The notes below the pieces were generated by a model. The model did not search any database and was not told the origin of the DNA. It saw only the letters and a list, made by a program, of their open reading frames with translations. The position numbers were made by a program, and so were the translations under genes. From Flaccisagitta enflata (taxonomy: Eukaryota > Chaetognatha > Sagittoidea > Aphragmophora), in contig OZ231128.1 of the NCBI GenBank assembly GCA_965153355.1, forward strand, positions 49,476,001 through 49,540,000: a DNA stretch of 64,000 nt, written 5' to 3'. Of the stretch, positions 23,230-34,355 are shown piece after piece (positions within the stretch are counted from its first letter, which is position 1; each line of letters begins with the position of its first letter).

Positions 23230-23472
23230 AACAAGGACAACCCTTTACAGTCGCGTGCGGTTGTTAAAACCATTAGACCAAAAGACTAAAAGACCAAAAG
23301 ACTAAGAGACAAAATGTAGATTGACTTGAATTAACTTATAATGACTTAAAACGACCAAAAAAAGCTAAGCGTTATAGACCGACCGACGGACCGACCGACC
23401 AACAGACCAACAGACCAACAGACCAACAGACGGACAGAGTGGGTTGTAGAGTCGCGTCCACGCGACTAAAAA
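23230..23472 (+). mobile_element. A-element, GTCGCG subfamily with AAAAGAC interior
   Basis: AACAAGGACAACCC start and AGTCGCGTGC at 23249-23258, then an ACCAAAAGACTAAAAG-type interior. The tract mixes CGAC, GACC and AACAGACC. The hairpin AGTCGCGTCCACGCGACT lies at 23450-23467, then AAAAAT. Confidence 0.8.
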
Positions 23473-23707
23473 TGATAAATGGTTTCTGATTGAAAGTCAT
23501 CATTACTCAGGAAGATTAAATTGAAAAAACATTGTTTATTTAAATGTATAATTAAATGGAATTAAATGCATGAATTTTCAAACTGATTTTCGACTCATCA
23601 TCTGATGCATTTTTTTGAAAATTCAGTCACACACTACTCTACATAAACAATTCTCATTTGTTTTTTCGAACCATGATGATTGATTGTCAGATACTGGTTG
23701 ATGACAA

Positions 23708-23772
23708 AACAAGGTCATTAGACCTAAGTCGCGTGCGTCGGCATTTTCAGCAAGCTTTGGTCAGACAGACAT

Positions 23773-23853
<81 letters not shown>

Positions 23854-24059
23854 AAGGCACACAAATTTTCAAAATGACCACAGAATAATTACTCTCCACC
23901 TCCCAAAAAATGCATTTAAAACGACTTTGTTACGGACGGACCGATGGACCGACCGACGGACCGACTGACGGACCGACCGACGGACCGACCGACGGACCGA
24001 CCGACGGACCGACGGACCGACAAAGTGGCTTATAGAGTCGCGTAGCACGGGACTTAAAA
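23708..24059 (+). mobile_element. A-element, long variant with GACA array
   Basis: Start AACAAGGTCATTAGACCTAA, AGTCGCGTGC at 23727-23736, then GTCGGCATTTTCAG. A perfect (GACA)n run occupies 23776-23852, then GACTTTGTTACGGACGG and a CGAC/GGAC tract. The hairpin AGTCGCGTAGCACGGGACT (24036-24054) has one mispair, then TAAAAT. The same variant lies inverted at 26621. Confidence 0.8.
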
Positions 24060-24286
24060 TCGGAGGGGGAAAAATCAAGACAATTGTGTTGGAATAATTT
24101 GGGTTCGCGAAAAAGAGTGTAGAAGAATAAAGAATGTTTGAACAAAAATATGTAAAGACAAACGGCAAGGTTAGTCCATTCAACCTTGGGCCACAATATT
24201 GTGCAATTCTGCACCCCAGAGAGAAAATTTACAGAGAAAAAAAGTAATGAAAAGGAAATAAAAGTTGATCCCGTAAACATGAGTCA

Positions 24287-24895
24287 TGTGACGAGAGAAG
24301 AAAAAAAAGATTCGAAAACAAGGAGAGAGAAAGAAAAAGAAGGAAGAAAAGAAGGAGAGAAAGGAGGAAAGAAGGAAGGAAGGAATGGAGGAAAGTAGGA
24401 AAGATGGAAAGGAGGAAAGAAGGAAAGGAGGGCAGAAGGAAAAAAGGAAAGGAAAGAAGGAAAGGAAAGAAGAGAAGGAAAGCAGGAAAGAAGGAAAGGA
24501 GAAAAGAAGGAAAGGAGGAAAGAAGGAAAGGAGGAAAGAAGGAAGGAGGAAAGAAGGAAAGGATGAAAGAAGGAAAGGAGGAAAGAAGGAAAGGAGGCAA
24601 GAAGGAAAGAAGAACGCACAGTCGAACCTTCCATGAGTTTCCAGAGAAAAAAATACGGAAGGAGAAAGGGGGGAGTCAACGGGGACGGGGATGAGGAGGA
24701 GGAGAAGGAGGAGGAAGATGAAAGGCAGGAAAATGAAGAGGAGGAAAAGAGGAGGAGGGAAAAGAAAGAAGAGGAGGAGCTACCCAAAGTAGGAGGAAAG
24801 AAGATAGGAGGCTGAGAAATGCTTGAAAGGAAGAGGAGAAATCGAAGAGCCACGAGAAAATGAGAGAAAAACTAGAGGGAAACAGAGGCGGGGGG
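24287..24895. repeat. 600-bp polypurine block
   Basis: The plus strand is almost all A and G: AGGAAAGGAGGAAAGAAGG-like units with a loose 8-12 bp period to about 24615, then GAGGAGGAG-type sequence after a 50-bp break. Long frames on both strands are compositional. Confidence 0.93.
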
Positions 24896-25238
24896 GGGGG
24901 CGTAGAATGACAAAATCGAAATACATGGAATTACAACGGATCTAAGACGATGATAAGAGATTTACTGTTGCAGCTGATAAGGAATGGTGAGAGAGAATGA
25001 ACTTAAGTTACCAGTGAGGAAGTTACAAAAGAATTTGAGATAGAAAGCGATGAAGCCAGAGAGACTTAAATGAAAATTTGTTCACCACCTCAGAAAATAA
25101 CAAGGCCAAGAGATGTCCAATAGATGCGTCCTCTTTAGACGTAAGATATTATCATACAAATTATTAAGATATATAGATATTAAGATATAATGATATGAAA
25201 ATATAAAGATTCAGAGATAAAGAGAAAAATATAAACTG
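24896..25238. other. unassigned stretch
   Basis: Purine-leaning sequence, ending in ATATAAAGATATAT-like runs at 25140-25235. No gene recognised. Confidence 0.45.
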
Positions 25239-25498
25239 ATCCCTCCCCCCCCACGCCTCTCCATCCCTCCCCCCCCCGCCTCCCCACCCCTCTCCCCCGC
25301 CTCCCCACCCCTCCCCCCGCCTCCTCACCCCTGCCTCCCCACCCCTCCCCCGCCTCCTCACCTGCCTCCCCACGCCTCCCACCCCTCCTCCCCTCCTCCC
25401 CTCCCCGACGCCTCTCCACCCTCCCCCCGCCTTCCCCCCCCTCCCCCCGCTTCCCCCTCCCCCCAACGCCTCCCCAAACCCCCCCCCACCTCATCCTC
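25239..25498. repeat. C-rich block (CCTCCCCACCCCTCC type)
   Basis: About 255 bp with hardly any G on the plus strand. CGCCTCCCCACCCCTCCCC recurs irregularly. The minus strand is G-run rich (GGGGGAGGGG), so G-quadruplex formation is plausible. Confidence 0.9.
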
Positions 25499-25504
25499 GC
25501 GAAG

Positions 25505-26000
25505 CGACATGAAGGGACTTGGAGAGACATGGAGAGATATGGAGAGACATGGAGAGGCATGAGGAAACATGAGGAGACATAAGAGACATATAGAGACATG
25601 AAGAGACATAAGAGACATAAGAGACATAAGAGACATAAGAGACATAAGAGACATAAGAGACATAAGAGACCTAAGAGATATAAGAGACATAAGAGATTAA
25701 AGAGATATAAGAAATATGAGATATAAGAGATATAAAAGACATAAGAGACATAAGAGACATATAGGAGACATAAGAGACATATAGGAGACATATAGGAGAC
25801 ATATAGGAGACAAAAGAGACAAAGAGACATAAGAGACATAGAAAACATAAGAGACCTAAGTTACATAAGAGAAATAAGAGACATAAGAGATATAAGAGAC
25901 ATATAAGAGACAAAGGAGACATATAGGAGACAAAAGATACAAAAGAGACAAAAGAGATGAAAGAGACAAAAGAAATATAAGAGACAAGAAGATACATAGA
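25505..26000. repeat. 9-bp minisatellite GAGACATAA
   Basis: Starts as ATGGAGAGACATGGAGAGAT and settles into a GACATAAGA-like 9-bp unit, perfect from about 25575 to 25670, then alternates with ATATAGGAGACATATAGGAG. About 50 imperfect copies. Minus frames read MSLMSL or LCLLCL and are artefacts. Confidence 0.9.
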
Positions 26001-26022
26001 GAGAAATGAAGAGAAAACCTTA

Positions 26023-26126
26023 AAAATCGCGTTTTGAAATTTTCGCGTTCCGGACACACACACACACAGACAGACCGACCAAGGGACAGACCCTCTTATA
26101 GAGATGCGAGGACGCATCTAAAAACG
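26023..26126 (+). mobile_element. A-element 3' part, GATGCG subfamily
   Basis: CACACACAGACAGACC, GACAGACCCTCTTATAG, then the hairpin AGATGCGAGGACGCATCT and AAAAAC. The wording mirrors the copy at 12837. The left end is uncertain. Confidence 0.7.
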
Positions 26127-26620
26127 TATAAAAGACGGCACGGGTCCATTGCAGGGGTTTGATATATGATACATGGCACACCGGATCAGGCCACTCTTAT
26201 CCTGAGTAGTGAGTACCCGTTGTGCAAAGGAAAAAAAGAATAAGGGGGAAATTTTGTGTAAACAATTCTTACCATCATAGAAGAAACTGAAATCGTTACA
26301 GAAAGAGATGCTTCTCTCGTGACTTTACCATTTTTCCCAGGGTGAGCCATGGGGGTATGCCGTATCCCATCGTCAATCGGCAAAAAAAGAAGAAAATTGA
26401 AGAATGGATTGAGGTTAGGATTAGCGACAACCTCAAATAGGATTAGTTAAACATATACAAAAAATCTATCGAGAACAATGTTTATTCAACATTAACACCG
26501 AAATCGTTCAAAAAGTGATAGGATTTCATTAGTTGAAAACTGAGAATCATCTATCTATTATCTAGGAACGCGCGAATCGCTAATTGGTATGTGCTTTTCG
26601 TTTTGGTTTTTTCGTACACA
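26127..26620. other. unassigned stretch
   Basis: No gene or family recognised. Confidence 0.45.
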
Positions 26621-27034
26621 TTTTTAGTCGCGTGCTACGCGACTCTGTAAGCCACTTTTCGGTCGGTCCGTCGGTCGGTCGGTCGGTCCGTCGGTCGGTC
26701 GGTCCGTCACAAAACTGTTTTATAGGCGTTTTACACAAAATGAAGCCATTTTAGATGTTTTTGAATGTTTTTAAGGCATTCATGAACCCCTATAAGCCAC
26801 TTTTTAGTTGGTCTGTCTGTCTGCTCGTCTGTCCATACGTCCGTTGGTTAGTCACAAAGTTGTTTCTTAGGCTTTTTGTTGTTTTTTGTTTTTGAATGTT
26901 TGACAAGAATCTTTTGCAAGTAAACAGTTAGTTCAGAGGTCTTTTTAAAAGTTATAGTCTGTTCATCTGTCTGTTAGCCTGACTTTTTTTGAAAGTGCCG
27001 ACGCACGCGACTTAGGTCTAATGACCTTGTTTCC
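26621..27034 (-). mobile_element. A-element, long variant
   Basis: Hairpin AGTCGCGTGCTACGCGACT at 26626-26644, then CTGTAAGCCACTTTTCGG and a GGTC/GTCC tract. An internal duplication of the segment follows (ATAAGCCACTTTTTAG at about 26791). The right end reads GCCGACGCACGCGACTTAGG, then TCTAATGACCTTGTTT, matching the left end of the copy at 23708 in reverse complement. Confidence 0.8.
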
Positions 27035-27204
27035 ATATACATGTCGACATCTTCCAATCACCCATCTCATCTGAGATCAGCCGATTGATCCGTCTTTTAG
27101 CTCACATCATTCAATAATCATAAAGATAATACAAGAGCCCCAAAATCTGGAGATCTATAACTTTAGTTATGGATTTGCACAGAAATCAAGAATCAAGACC
27201 ATTC

Positions 27205-27564
27205 GGGCAGCGACCCCGAAGGACCGATGACCTATGCTTTCACACACATAGAAGATCTTCTCTTCCCTCTTCCCTCGCTCTTCTTCTTCTTTTCCTTCTT
27301 CGTCCTCCCTCCCCTCCGCCTCAACGCTCTAATTCCAGCATTGAGGTTCAAATTCCAGCCCTAAGGCTCAAATTCCAAACGCAAGGCCCATACCCTGCAT
27401 ATGAGGCTTTAATTTCAGCCTCAGGGCCCAAATCCCAGTCTCAAGGCCCAAACCCCAGCCTTTTGGCACAAATCTGAGACTTGCGGTTTAAATTGCAGCC
27501 CGTCAGACCATGAGATTCTCTATGATTCTAAGCATAGGTCATCGGTCTCCTCGGGGTTGCTGCT
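27205..27564. mobile_element. B-element, alpha subtype, headless
   Basis: Left module GGGCAGCGACCCCGAAGGAC with CTATGCTTTCACACACATAG. Interior diverged 20-bp units (AAATTCCAGCCTCAAGGCCC type, about nine). Right module AGCATAGGTCATCGGTCTCC, then TCGGGGTTGCTGC. More decayed than the 4.2 and 39 kb copies. Confidence 0.75.
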
Positions 27565-28191
27565 TTTCTCATTATTTGATCCCCACATACACTAAATAAC
27601 GGGACATCGACCCTCTCTTGCCGTTCCCCAAAAAATTAAATGGAAGAATTGAAATGAAACCAAGTCCAAGTCCATCCTCACTTCCTGACTCAGACACGTG
27701 ATATTTATTAAGAAAACGAAAATTGTTATTTTTTGGGTTCAAATATTTAACCTGGATACCAAGCCAAAATGTGTGAAGTTGTACTCTCATGTAATTGAAT
27801 CTTTCTCGAGAAAAAAAAGGTTAAGAACTCGAGACAAATCAAATTATATGTTCCTGTCCCTTTTACTCCGCCTCTAATTCGTTCGATCTTTACTCCAGAT
27901 TCTGGCATGTTTATCGACTCGTCTGTCTTTTTTCCTCTCTTTATTTCTGTCCGTCTATCTCTCCATCAGACTACCTCAGTGTTCCTTTTCGAATGATTAA
28001 TGTCTGGATGAATGGTTGTCCGTTTCGTCTGTTCGCCTGTATTTTTCGCGCTAGTCCGACATAAAAAGTTTACGGACAAAACTACAATTGTGTTTATTGC
28101 GGTTGCGTGGGATTATCAACTGACGAAGATTATTGTAGAAGGTAGAAATCGAATGGACTGTTTAGATGGGTCAGCAAGGTGAGCGACAATC
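27565..28191. other. unassigned stretch
   Basis: No gene recognised. 27900-28060 is mildly pyrimidine-rich. Confidence 0.45.
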
Positions 28192-28626
28192 AACAAGCCC
28201 ACGAGGGCTTCAGTAGCGTGGGTCTTGAAAAAAACATGTTGAAATGTTGGGAATGTTAAAAAATGTTGAAAAAAGTTAAAAATGTTAAAGAATATTAAAG
28301 AATGCTAAAAAATGTAAAAAAATGTTAAAAAGATTTAGAAGTGTTAAAAAAGGTAAAATTCTAGAAAATTTTAAAAAATGGAAAAAAATTTTAAAAAATG
28401 TTAAAAGATGTGTAGAAATATTAAAAAATGTTAGAAAATGTTAAGAAATCTTAAATAATGTTTAAAAATGTTAGAAAATGTTAAAAGATGTTAAGAAATG
28501 TTCCAAAATGTTAAAACCTGTTAAGAAACGTTAAAACGATCAAAAATTTAGAAATATTTTGGACGGACGGACGGACCTACCGACCAACAGACCAAGGTGT
28601 AGAGTCGCGTGCACGCGACTAAAAAT
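28192..28626 (+). mobile_element. A-element with ATGTTAAAA interior array
   Basis: Start AACAAGCCCACGAGGGCTTC, then AGTAGCGTGG. The interior (28240-28540) is about 30 loose copies of AATGTTAAAA. Then a short GGAC tract, GTGTAGAGTCGCGTG and the hairpin AGTCGCGTGCACGCGACT at 28603-28620, then AAAAAT. Confidence 0.7.
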
Positions 28627-28946
28627 GCATTATTGGGTATTTGTCCGACGGACGGAATGATGAAGCATATTGACGTGTAGAACTGAATTATATGGGCAGG
28701 TGAGGAATTGATAAAAGTAACAAAGAAAAAAACCGTTCAGGAGAAAGGAGAATTTTCATTGAAAGAGAACGTGATCAAAATACTTTTATTGAAGGGATGA
28801 AATTACTTTTTTGCACGATCATTGGTTACAAATGGTTTTGTGATTTGATTCAGATATGCTGGTTGTGGAAAATGGTAACACCTGCCACGGAGCCTGACTT
28901 CCCATTGTGGCCTTATAGGCCTTAGGCCCCGCAACTCACCATACAC
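28627..28946. other. unassigned stretch
   Basis: Contains GGCCTTATAGGCCTTAGGCC near 28911, a small inverted motif. No gene. Confidence 0.45.
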
Positions 28947-29136
28947 ACTAAGAAGCATTTGGAATGGAAATCAGACAAGCAGAGGTTGGTGTTTGATTGA
29001 GAAACCCGCATGGCAACAGTTTATGATAGCATTAGATAGTATTTTGTCCATATGAACTCTATACTGTTGCCGTACAGGTTTGCTGATCAGACATCGGCCT
29101 CTGCTTGTCTGAGATCATTCATATTTAGGAAATTAG
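28947..29136. repeat. 190-bp palindrome, probable MITE
   Basis: Left arm contains AATCAGACAAGCAGAGG and GCATGGCAACAGT. The right arm contains the inverse, ACTGTTGCCGTAC and CCTCTGCTTGTCTGA. The centre is near 29040. TA occurs next to both ends, but the boundaries are soft. Confidence 0.6.
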
Positions 29137-29391
29137 AAACCTGGTTACATGGCTATTTCATCTTTTAGAGAATCACGATTCGACCCCCTCGGATAACCGC
29201 CCTAGCAAAGGGGGTTCTAGGGGGCCCGGGGTAGCTCTAAAGCCTAGGGCCCCGCGGCAGCTAAGTCCGGCGCAGAGACCTGGGGAGAGTGAAAAGTAAA
29301 AAAAGAAAGGAGGAAGAGAAAGACGGGAGGGAATCTATTTGGAACAACTAACCAAAATCGAATTATAGAAAAATAGTGACAAATAGAAGAG

Positions 29392-30228
29392 AACAAGGCC
29401 GGATAAACGGCTACCCCAGTCGCGTGCGGGTGGGCAGGGGCCATATTTGAGGTCAGTAATTGGGCAGGAGCGATATAGCCAAAAAAACCATAACCGCCGA
29501 AAAAGTAAAGTGTGACGGACCGACGGACCGACGGACGGACGGACGGACCAACCGACGGACCGACGGACCGACGGACCGACGGACCGACGGACCGACGGAC
29601 CGACTAACAGGGTGTGCAAAATTATCCGCACTTGGCACTTAATTTTCTCAAAAACCGTAGAAGATAAAGATTTATGAAAGGATGAGTGGTAAGTATGAAA
29701 TAGTATATTTTTTAGTAATCAAAACTAGAATTCATATGGTCAGTAATAAAACTTTTTAGGTACATTCTATTTTGATAAAAAGTTCCTTGAAATATATTAT
29801 ATCAAAATAATCTGAAATTCTGTTTTTAGTTTTTCTTGCTTTTTAGGCTTAGTTTATTTGCTTTAGTGAGCTCCATTCATGTTGATATAATTAACCTCCC
29901 CCAGCATAATGTGTGCCAAGCAAAAAAACATTATTGAGTAGTTACAAGTACAAGAATCTATGATATTGTTACCTATTTTGCTTATGAAATAAAATCTGGT
30001 CAAAATCAAAATCTTTGCTTCAAATCATTTGACTACCATAGTGACAGAGGGTACAGAAAATACCTGCAATCACTTTTAGCTTCTAGTATGACTAACTAGG
30101 GTAATCTGGTCCAAATTTTATGATGCTGGGTCACTTTTAAATATAGTTTTCTTTCCATGAAGCAAGTGCGGATAATTTTGCACACCCTGTTAAGCGGGGT
30201 GTAGAGTCGCGTAGCACGCGACTAAAAA
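29392..30228 (+). mobile_element. A-element, GTCGCG subfamily, split by a Tc1-like insertion
   Basis: AACAAGGCCGGATAAACGGC start and AGTCGCGTGC at 29418-29427, then GGGTGGGCAGGGGCC. An ACGGACCG tract runs to 29604. The element resumes at 30191 with AAGCGGGGTGTAG and the hairpin AGTCGCGTAGCACGCGACT (30205-30223), then AAAAAG. Removing 29607-30190 plus one TA restores a normal A-element. Confidence 0.88.
29607..30190. mobile_element. Tc1/mariner-like non-autonomous element
   Basis: Perfect terminal inverted repeats of about 28 bp beginning ACAGGGTGTGCAAAATTATC, flanked by TA at 29605-29606 and 30191-30192. The 584-bp interior is AT-rich, non-palindromic and has no transposase frame, so it depends on a source elsewhere. 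TA targeting and the TIR style fit the IS630-Tc1-mariner superfamily. Confidence 0.88.
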
Positions 30229-30649
30229 GTGGCCGTAACGGAATAAGACATCAACAAAACATTATCAGAACATGGACAATAGGAAGGAAATGAACAAAAC
30301 AAAAATTCCCAATTGGAAGAATATTCTGATATGCAGCGACGTATGAGAGGCTAAGTTTTAGGGGTAGCCACCCCTAGTTTGTCTCCAAACAAATCTTGTC
30401 TCTAGATGAAAACTAACTGGTTAAATTCTCTACATTTATATATATCCTACATGGATTTCCCAACGCGATTTTGAGGTTTTTCTCATGATTTCTTATCTCT
30501 TGTATCATTTTTTTATCAAAATGGGACGCATCTATTGGATGTGTCTTGTCCTTGTTTCTTTTCCGTCACATTGAGAAAAAAAAAATCTTCTTCCCAAAAT
30601 TTAGAATTTTGAAAGCAAAAAGACCGTACTTGATCGATCTACAATGTGT
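30229..30649. other. unassigned stretch
   Basis: No gene or family recognised. Confidence 0.45.
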
Positions 30650-30705
30650 TTTTGTATGGAAATCCACCTATAATGGATGAAATCTGTAGGTCCCTTGACA
30701 ATTTA
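30650..30705. mobile_element. possible pogo/Tigger-like remnant
   Basis: GGAAATCCACCTATAATGGA, then AGGTCCCTTGACAATTTAG, resembles phrases next to the better ends at 42.3 and 47.7 kb. Too short to delimit. Confidence 0.35.
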
Positions 30706-30756
30706 GAATGGGCTCAATTTGGGCATTGGAACAAAAAGTTATTTCCAAGCATTTTT

Positions 30757-31278
30757 GGGCAGCGGCCCCGAAGGGGTCGATGTCCTATGCTTTCACACAT
30801 ATGGGGTATTTTCTCCTCCTCCTTCTTCTCCTCCTCCTCCTCCTTCTTCTCCGTCCCCCCCTGGCTTCAAAGCTCAAATCGCAGCCTCAAGCCCAAATCA
30901 CAGTCTCAAGCTTGAATCCCAGGCTCAGGGCTCAAATTCCAACCTTATGGCTTAAATCCCAGCTTCATCGCTCATATTCCAATCTTTTGGCTCAAATCCC
31001 AGCCTTATGACTCAAATTACAGCCTAGCATAGGTCATCGGTTCCTTCAGGGCCTGCTGACCTCTCAAATCCCCCTCCTCCTTCTTCTCCTCCTCCTTCTT
31101 CTCCAAGCCTCAAGGCCCCAATCCCAGCCTCCAGGCCCTCATTCCATCCTTGAAGCCTAGATAAAACAGCATAGGTCATCGGCTCTTTCGGGGCCGCTGC
31201 CCCCCGAACGACCTCACACCCACATACACTCACATAGGGGCAACGGGTACCGCTGACCATCTAACGCTTTTGCGACTA
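30757..31278 (-). mobile_element. B-element, alpha subtype with duplicated right module
   Basis: Left module GGGCAGCGGCCCCGAAGGGG with CTATGCTTTCACACATATG, then a CTCCTCCTTCT stretch and diverged 20-bp units. Two right modules follow: AGCATAGGTCATCGGTTCCT at about 31025, and GCATAGGTCATCGGCTCTTT at about 31169, ending GGGGCCGCTGCCC. The head lies outside on the right: GGGTACCGCTGACCATC, then AACGCTTTTGCGACTAT. Confidence 0.8.
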
Positions 31279-31301
31279 TTCATGTTCGATTTGCATAATT
31301 A

Positions 31302-31689
31302 CAGACGGGCCCCTAATTTAGCATGTGGAGGCACATAAAGTTTCAGCCCCATCCCTACAGCTCAAACCCATCAACCAATTTTTTCACTTGGAAGTGCTCT
31401 GGATACCTTGGGGCAATACAAATGGCGCCACCATGGCGATTTTCGAGTTTCCACTTTTAACACCCCCAATTTTGCGATTTTTTTGCCCCCGGGGGTGGTT
31501 CAGGGGTGGGAAAAAAGTGGTCATTTGGAGGGGTTAAAAGTGGAAACTCAAAAATCGCCACGGTGGCGCTATTTGTATTGTCCCAAGGCATCCAAAGTTG
31601 TTCCGAGTGAAAAAAATGGTTAATGGGTTTTAGCTGTAGGGGTGGGGCTAAAAAAAGTGCCTCCACACGCTAAATTAGTGGTCCTTCTG
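31302..31689. mobile_element. palindromic TA-flanked MITE (388 bp)
   Basis: Left CAGACGGGCCCCTAATTTAG; right end in reverse complement CAGAAGGACCACTAATTTAG. TA on both sides (31300-31301, 31690-31691). The arms pair almost to the centre (near 31497), including AAGTGGAAACTC and GGCGCCACC on both arms. No protein. Confidence 0.78.
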
Positions 31690-31691
31690 TA

Positions 31692-31883
31692 GAGCCCCAT
31701 CTCATAGGGATATCGATTTGGAATTGTTCTAGGCACCGCGTCATCCATGCTGTAGTTGAATAGAATTGATTGCTGTAGTTCTGAGGGGAATTTCTGCCAT
31801 AGGCATTCTATTCAACTACAGCATTGATGACGCGGTGCCTAGATCAAGTCCAAATCAATTTTCCAAGTAGATTGGGCTTCGGT
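31692..31883. mobile_element. palindromic MITE (about 192 bp), abutting
   Basis: Strong arms TCTAGGCACCGCGTCATC and ATGCTGTAGTTGAATAGAAT against their inverses at 31801-31845. Outer parts match more weakly (GAGCCCCATCTC against GATTGGGCTTC). The left TA would be shared with the preceding element; the right TA is at 31884-31885. Confidence 0.6.
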
Positions 31884-31965
31884 TATACAAATGGAACATG
31901 CCCATATTGTGCCTTTTCTACTTGACATCCGTTACTGCGCATGTATATCTTTATATATATGCTGC

Positions 31966-31987
31966 AAAAAAAAAAAAAAAAAAAAAA
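31966..31987. repeat. poly-A tract (22 A)
   Basis: Uninterrupted A run. Confidence 0.9.
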
Positions 31988-32238
31988 CGGAATCAAAAGA
32001 AGAAAAGAGGGAAATCGAGAGTCAAAAAGGCCTCCCCATAATGGAGGTGATGCCCTGACTTTGAATTGAAAAGCCCAGATGGTTGGGATAGCCATTGAGA
32101 TCATTGAGATGCAAAGAACAACTTTCGCTGCCGCAGTCCCATTGCAATCTCAAGGGCTTCGATCATTATTACACTCTCCTTCTTTCTCTTTCTGTCTGTC
32201 TCTTTATCTATCGTTCTGTTTTCTCTCCGTTCTCACTC

Positions 32239-33036
<798 letters not shown>

Positions 33037-33090
33037 CTTAGATGCGTCCACGCAACTTTACAATAGGGTCTGTCCGTTCGTTCTTCTGTT
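33037..33090 (-). mobile_element. A-element fragment, GATGCG subfamily
   Basis: TTAGATGCGTCCACGCAACT, then TTACAATAGGGTCTGTCCGT. The hairpin is imperfect (GATGCG against CGCAAC). Confidence 0.55.
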
Positions 33091-33492
33091 CTCTGTTGCA
33101 GTTCTCTGCACTTATTGTACGTGGCAATGTCACACCAAACAGATTTTGCACATGGTCATCTGAGTGACATATCGAAAATGGTTGCATACCAACTTTCTCA
33201 CTGTCATCCATTAAGAATCAGAATATAGCTTTATCCTCAATATGACTACAGTGGGAGCACTGCTGGCCACTATAAATCAAGATGAAATGACTTCATCCTC
33301 TTTTTTTTATTGTGGTGGAAAGCTCCGACTTTATTACCTTCCTCATCGTTATCTCAATGGTTCATGCCACAAGAGCGTGGCTTCCATTATCTTTTCATAC
33401 GCTGCAGACCATTTTTCTTTTTTCTGAGAACTTTTTATTGTTTTTTTTTCTTATCTATTTTCTTATCTATTAAAAATAATGTAGATACAGTA
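33091..33492. other. unassigned stretch holding second half of duplication
   Basis: See 32621-33036. Otherwise T-rich near 33410-33470. No gene. Confidence 0.45.
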
Positions 33493-34028
33493 TATCTCGT
33501 CTAGACTTGAGATGACGGGGGCAAGCATTGTGGAAAGACGAAAGAAGGCAAGGGAGCGATATTTGGATCATAGACTAATCAAAGGATGCTTAATTCCCCA
33601 TGGAAACCCACTTCCATGTATTCTTGCTAAAATATCAATATTTTGATAGATTTTTTTAGGGAACATTGCTTGAAATCAAATTTGCTACAACTTTCCCATT
33701 GTATGTTCTGTAAGAATGTCGCTCGTTTGGCCGTTGCTGGGGAGCTTATCCATGAGTGACAATCCATAGCAACCGCTAAACGAGCGACATTCATACAGAA
33801 CAGACTGTGGGAAAGTTGTACCAAATTTGATTTTAAAAGATGTTCCCTTAAAAAAATTCTCAAAATATTGATATTTTTGCAAAAATACACAGAAATGCGT
33901 TTCCATGGCAACCAGCTTTCATGGGCAATAAAGCATCCCTTTATTAGTTTATGTTTAAAATATCACTCCCCTGGCTTCATTTTTTTTTTACAATGCTTGC
34001 CCCCGTTATCTCCAGTCTAGACGAGATC
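33493..34028. mobile_element. palindromic TA-flanked MITE (536 bp)
   Basis: Ends TATCTCGTCTAGACTTGAG and (reverse complement of right) GATCTCGTCTAGACTGGAG, with TA outside at 33491-33492 and 34029-34030. Arms include GGGGGCAAGCATTGT and, near the centre at about 33750, AATGTCGCTCGTTT against AAACGAGCGACATT. Small minus frames follow the arms and are not supported as genes. Confidence 0.78.
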
Positions 34029-34030
34029 TA

Positions 34031-34355
34031 ATGTAGCTTATGAAGTATTGCTAAGATACCACCGACCAAAATCTCTCGTCTAATGATCATTTTCTTTTCA
34101 ATTATCATGGCCGAACAGACCTACAGAAGAGTGAAAAGCAGTTAAATTTGTCAAGGACACGGCAAAGATCCATTCTTCTACGGCAATTAAATTCATATCA
34201 TGAGAAAAAGTGCTGATAATCACCATGAAGGACGTTATTTATCTTTCAGTGGAAGATAGATAAATTCTACCGCTCATCGCTGGTTCAACAACCGTCAGCA
34301 AAAGAGAAAAAAAGAGGTTAATGAATGAGTTGCAATGAGATCAGTTGCTTTTGAC
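34031..34355. other. unassigned stretch
   Basis: No gene or family recognised. Confidence 0.45.

Noticed and set aside
24186-24853. 189-codon serine/phenylalanine-rich and lysine/glutamate-rich frames
   Set aside because: Caused by the polypurine block; open on both strands.
29605-30192. piggyBac (TTAA) assignment of the nested element
   Set aside because: Left flank is CTAA and right flank TTAA, so only TA is duplicated; the TIR style fits Tc1/mariner better.
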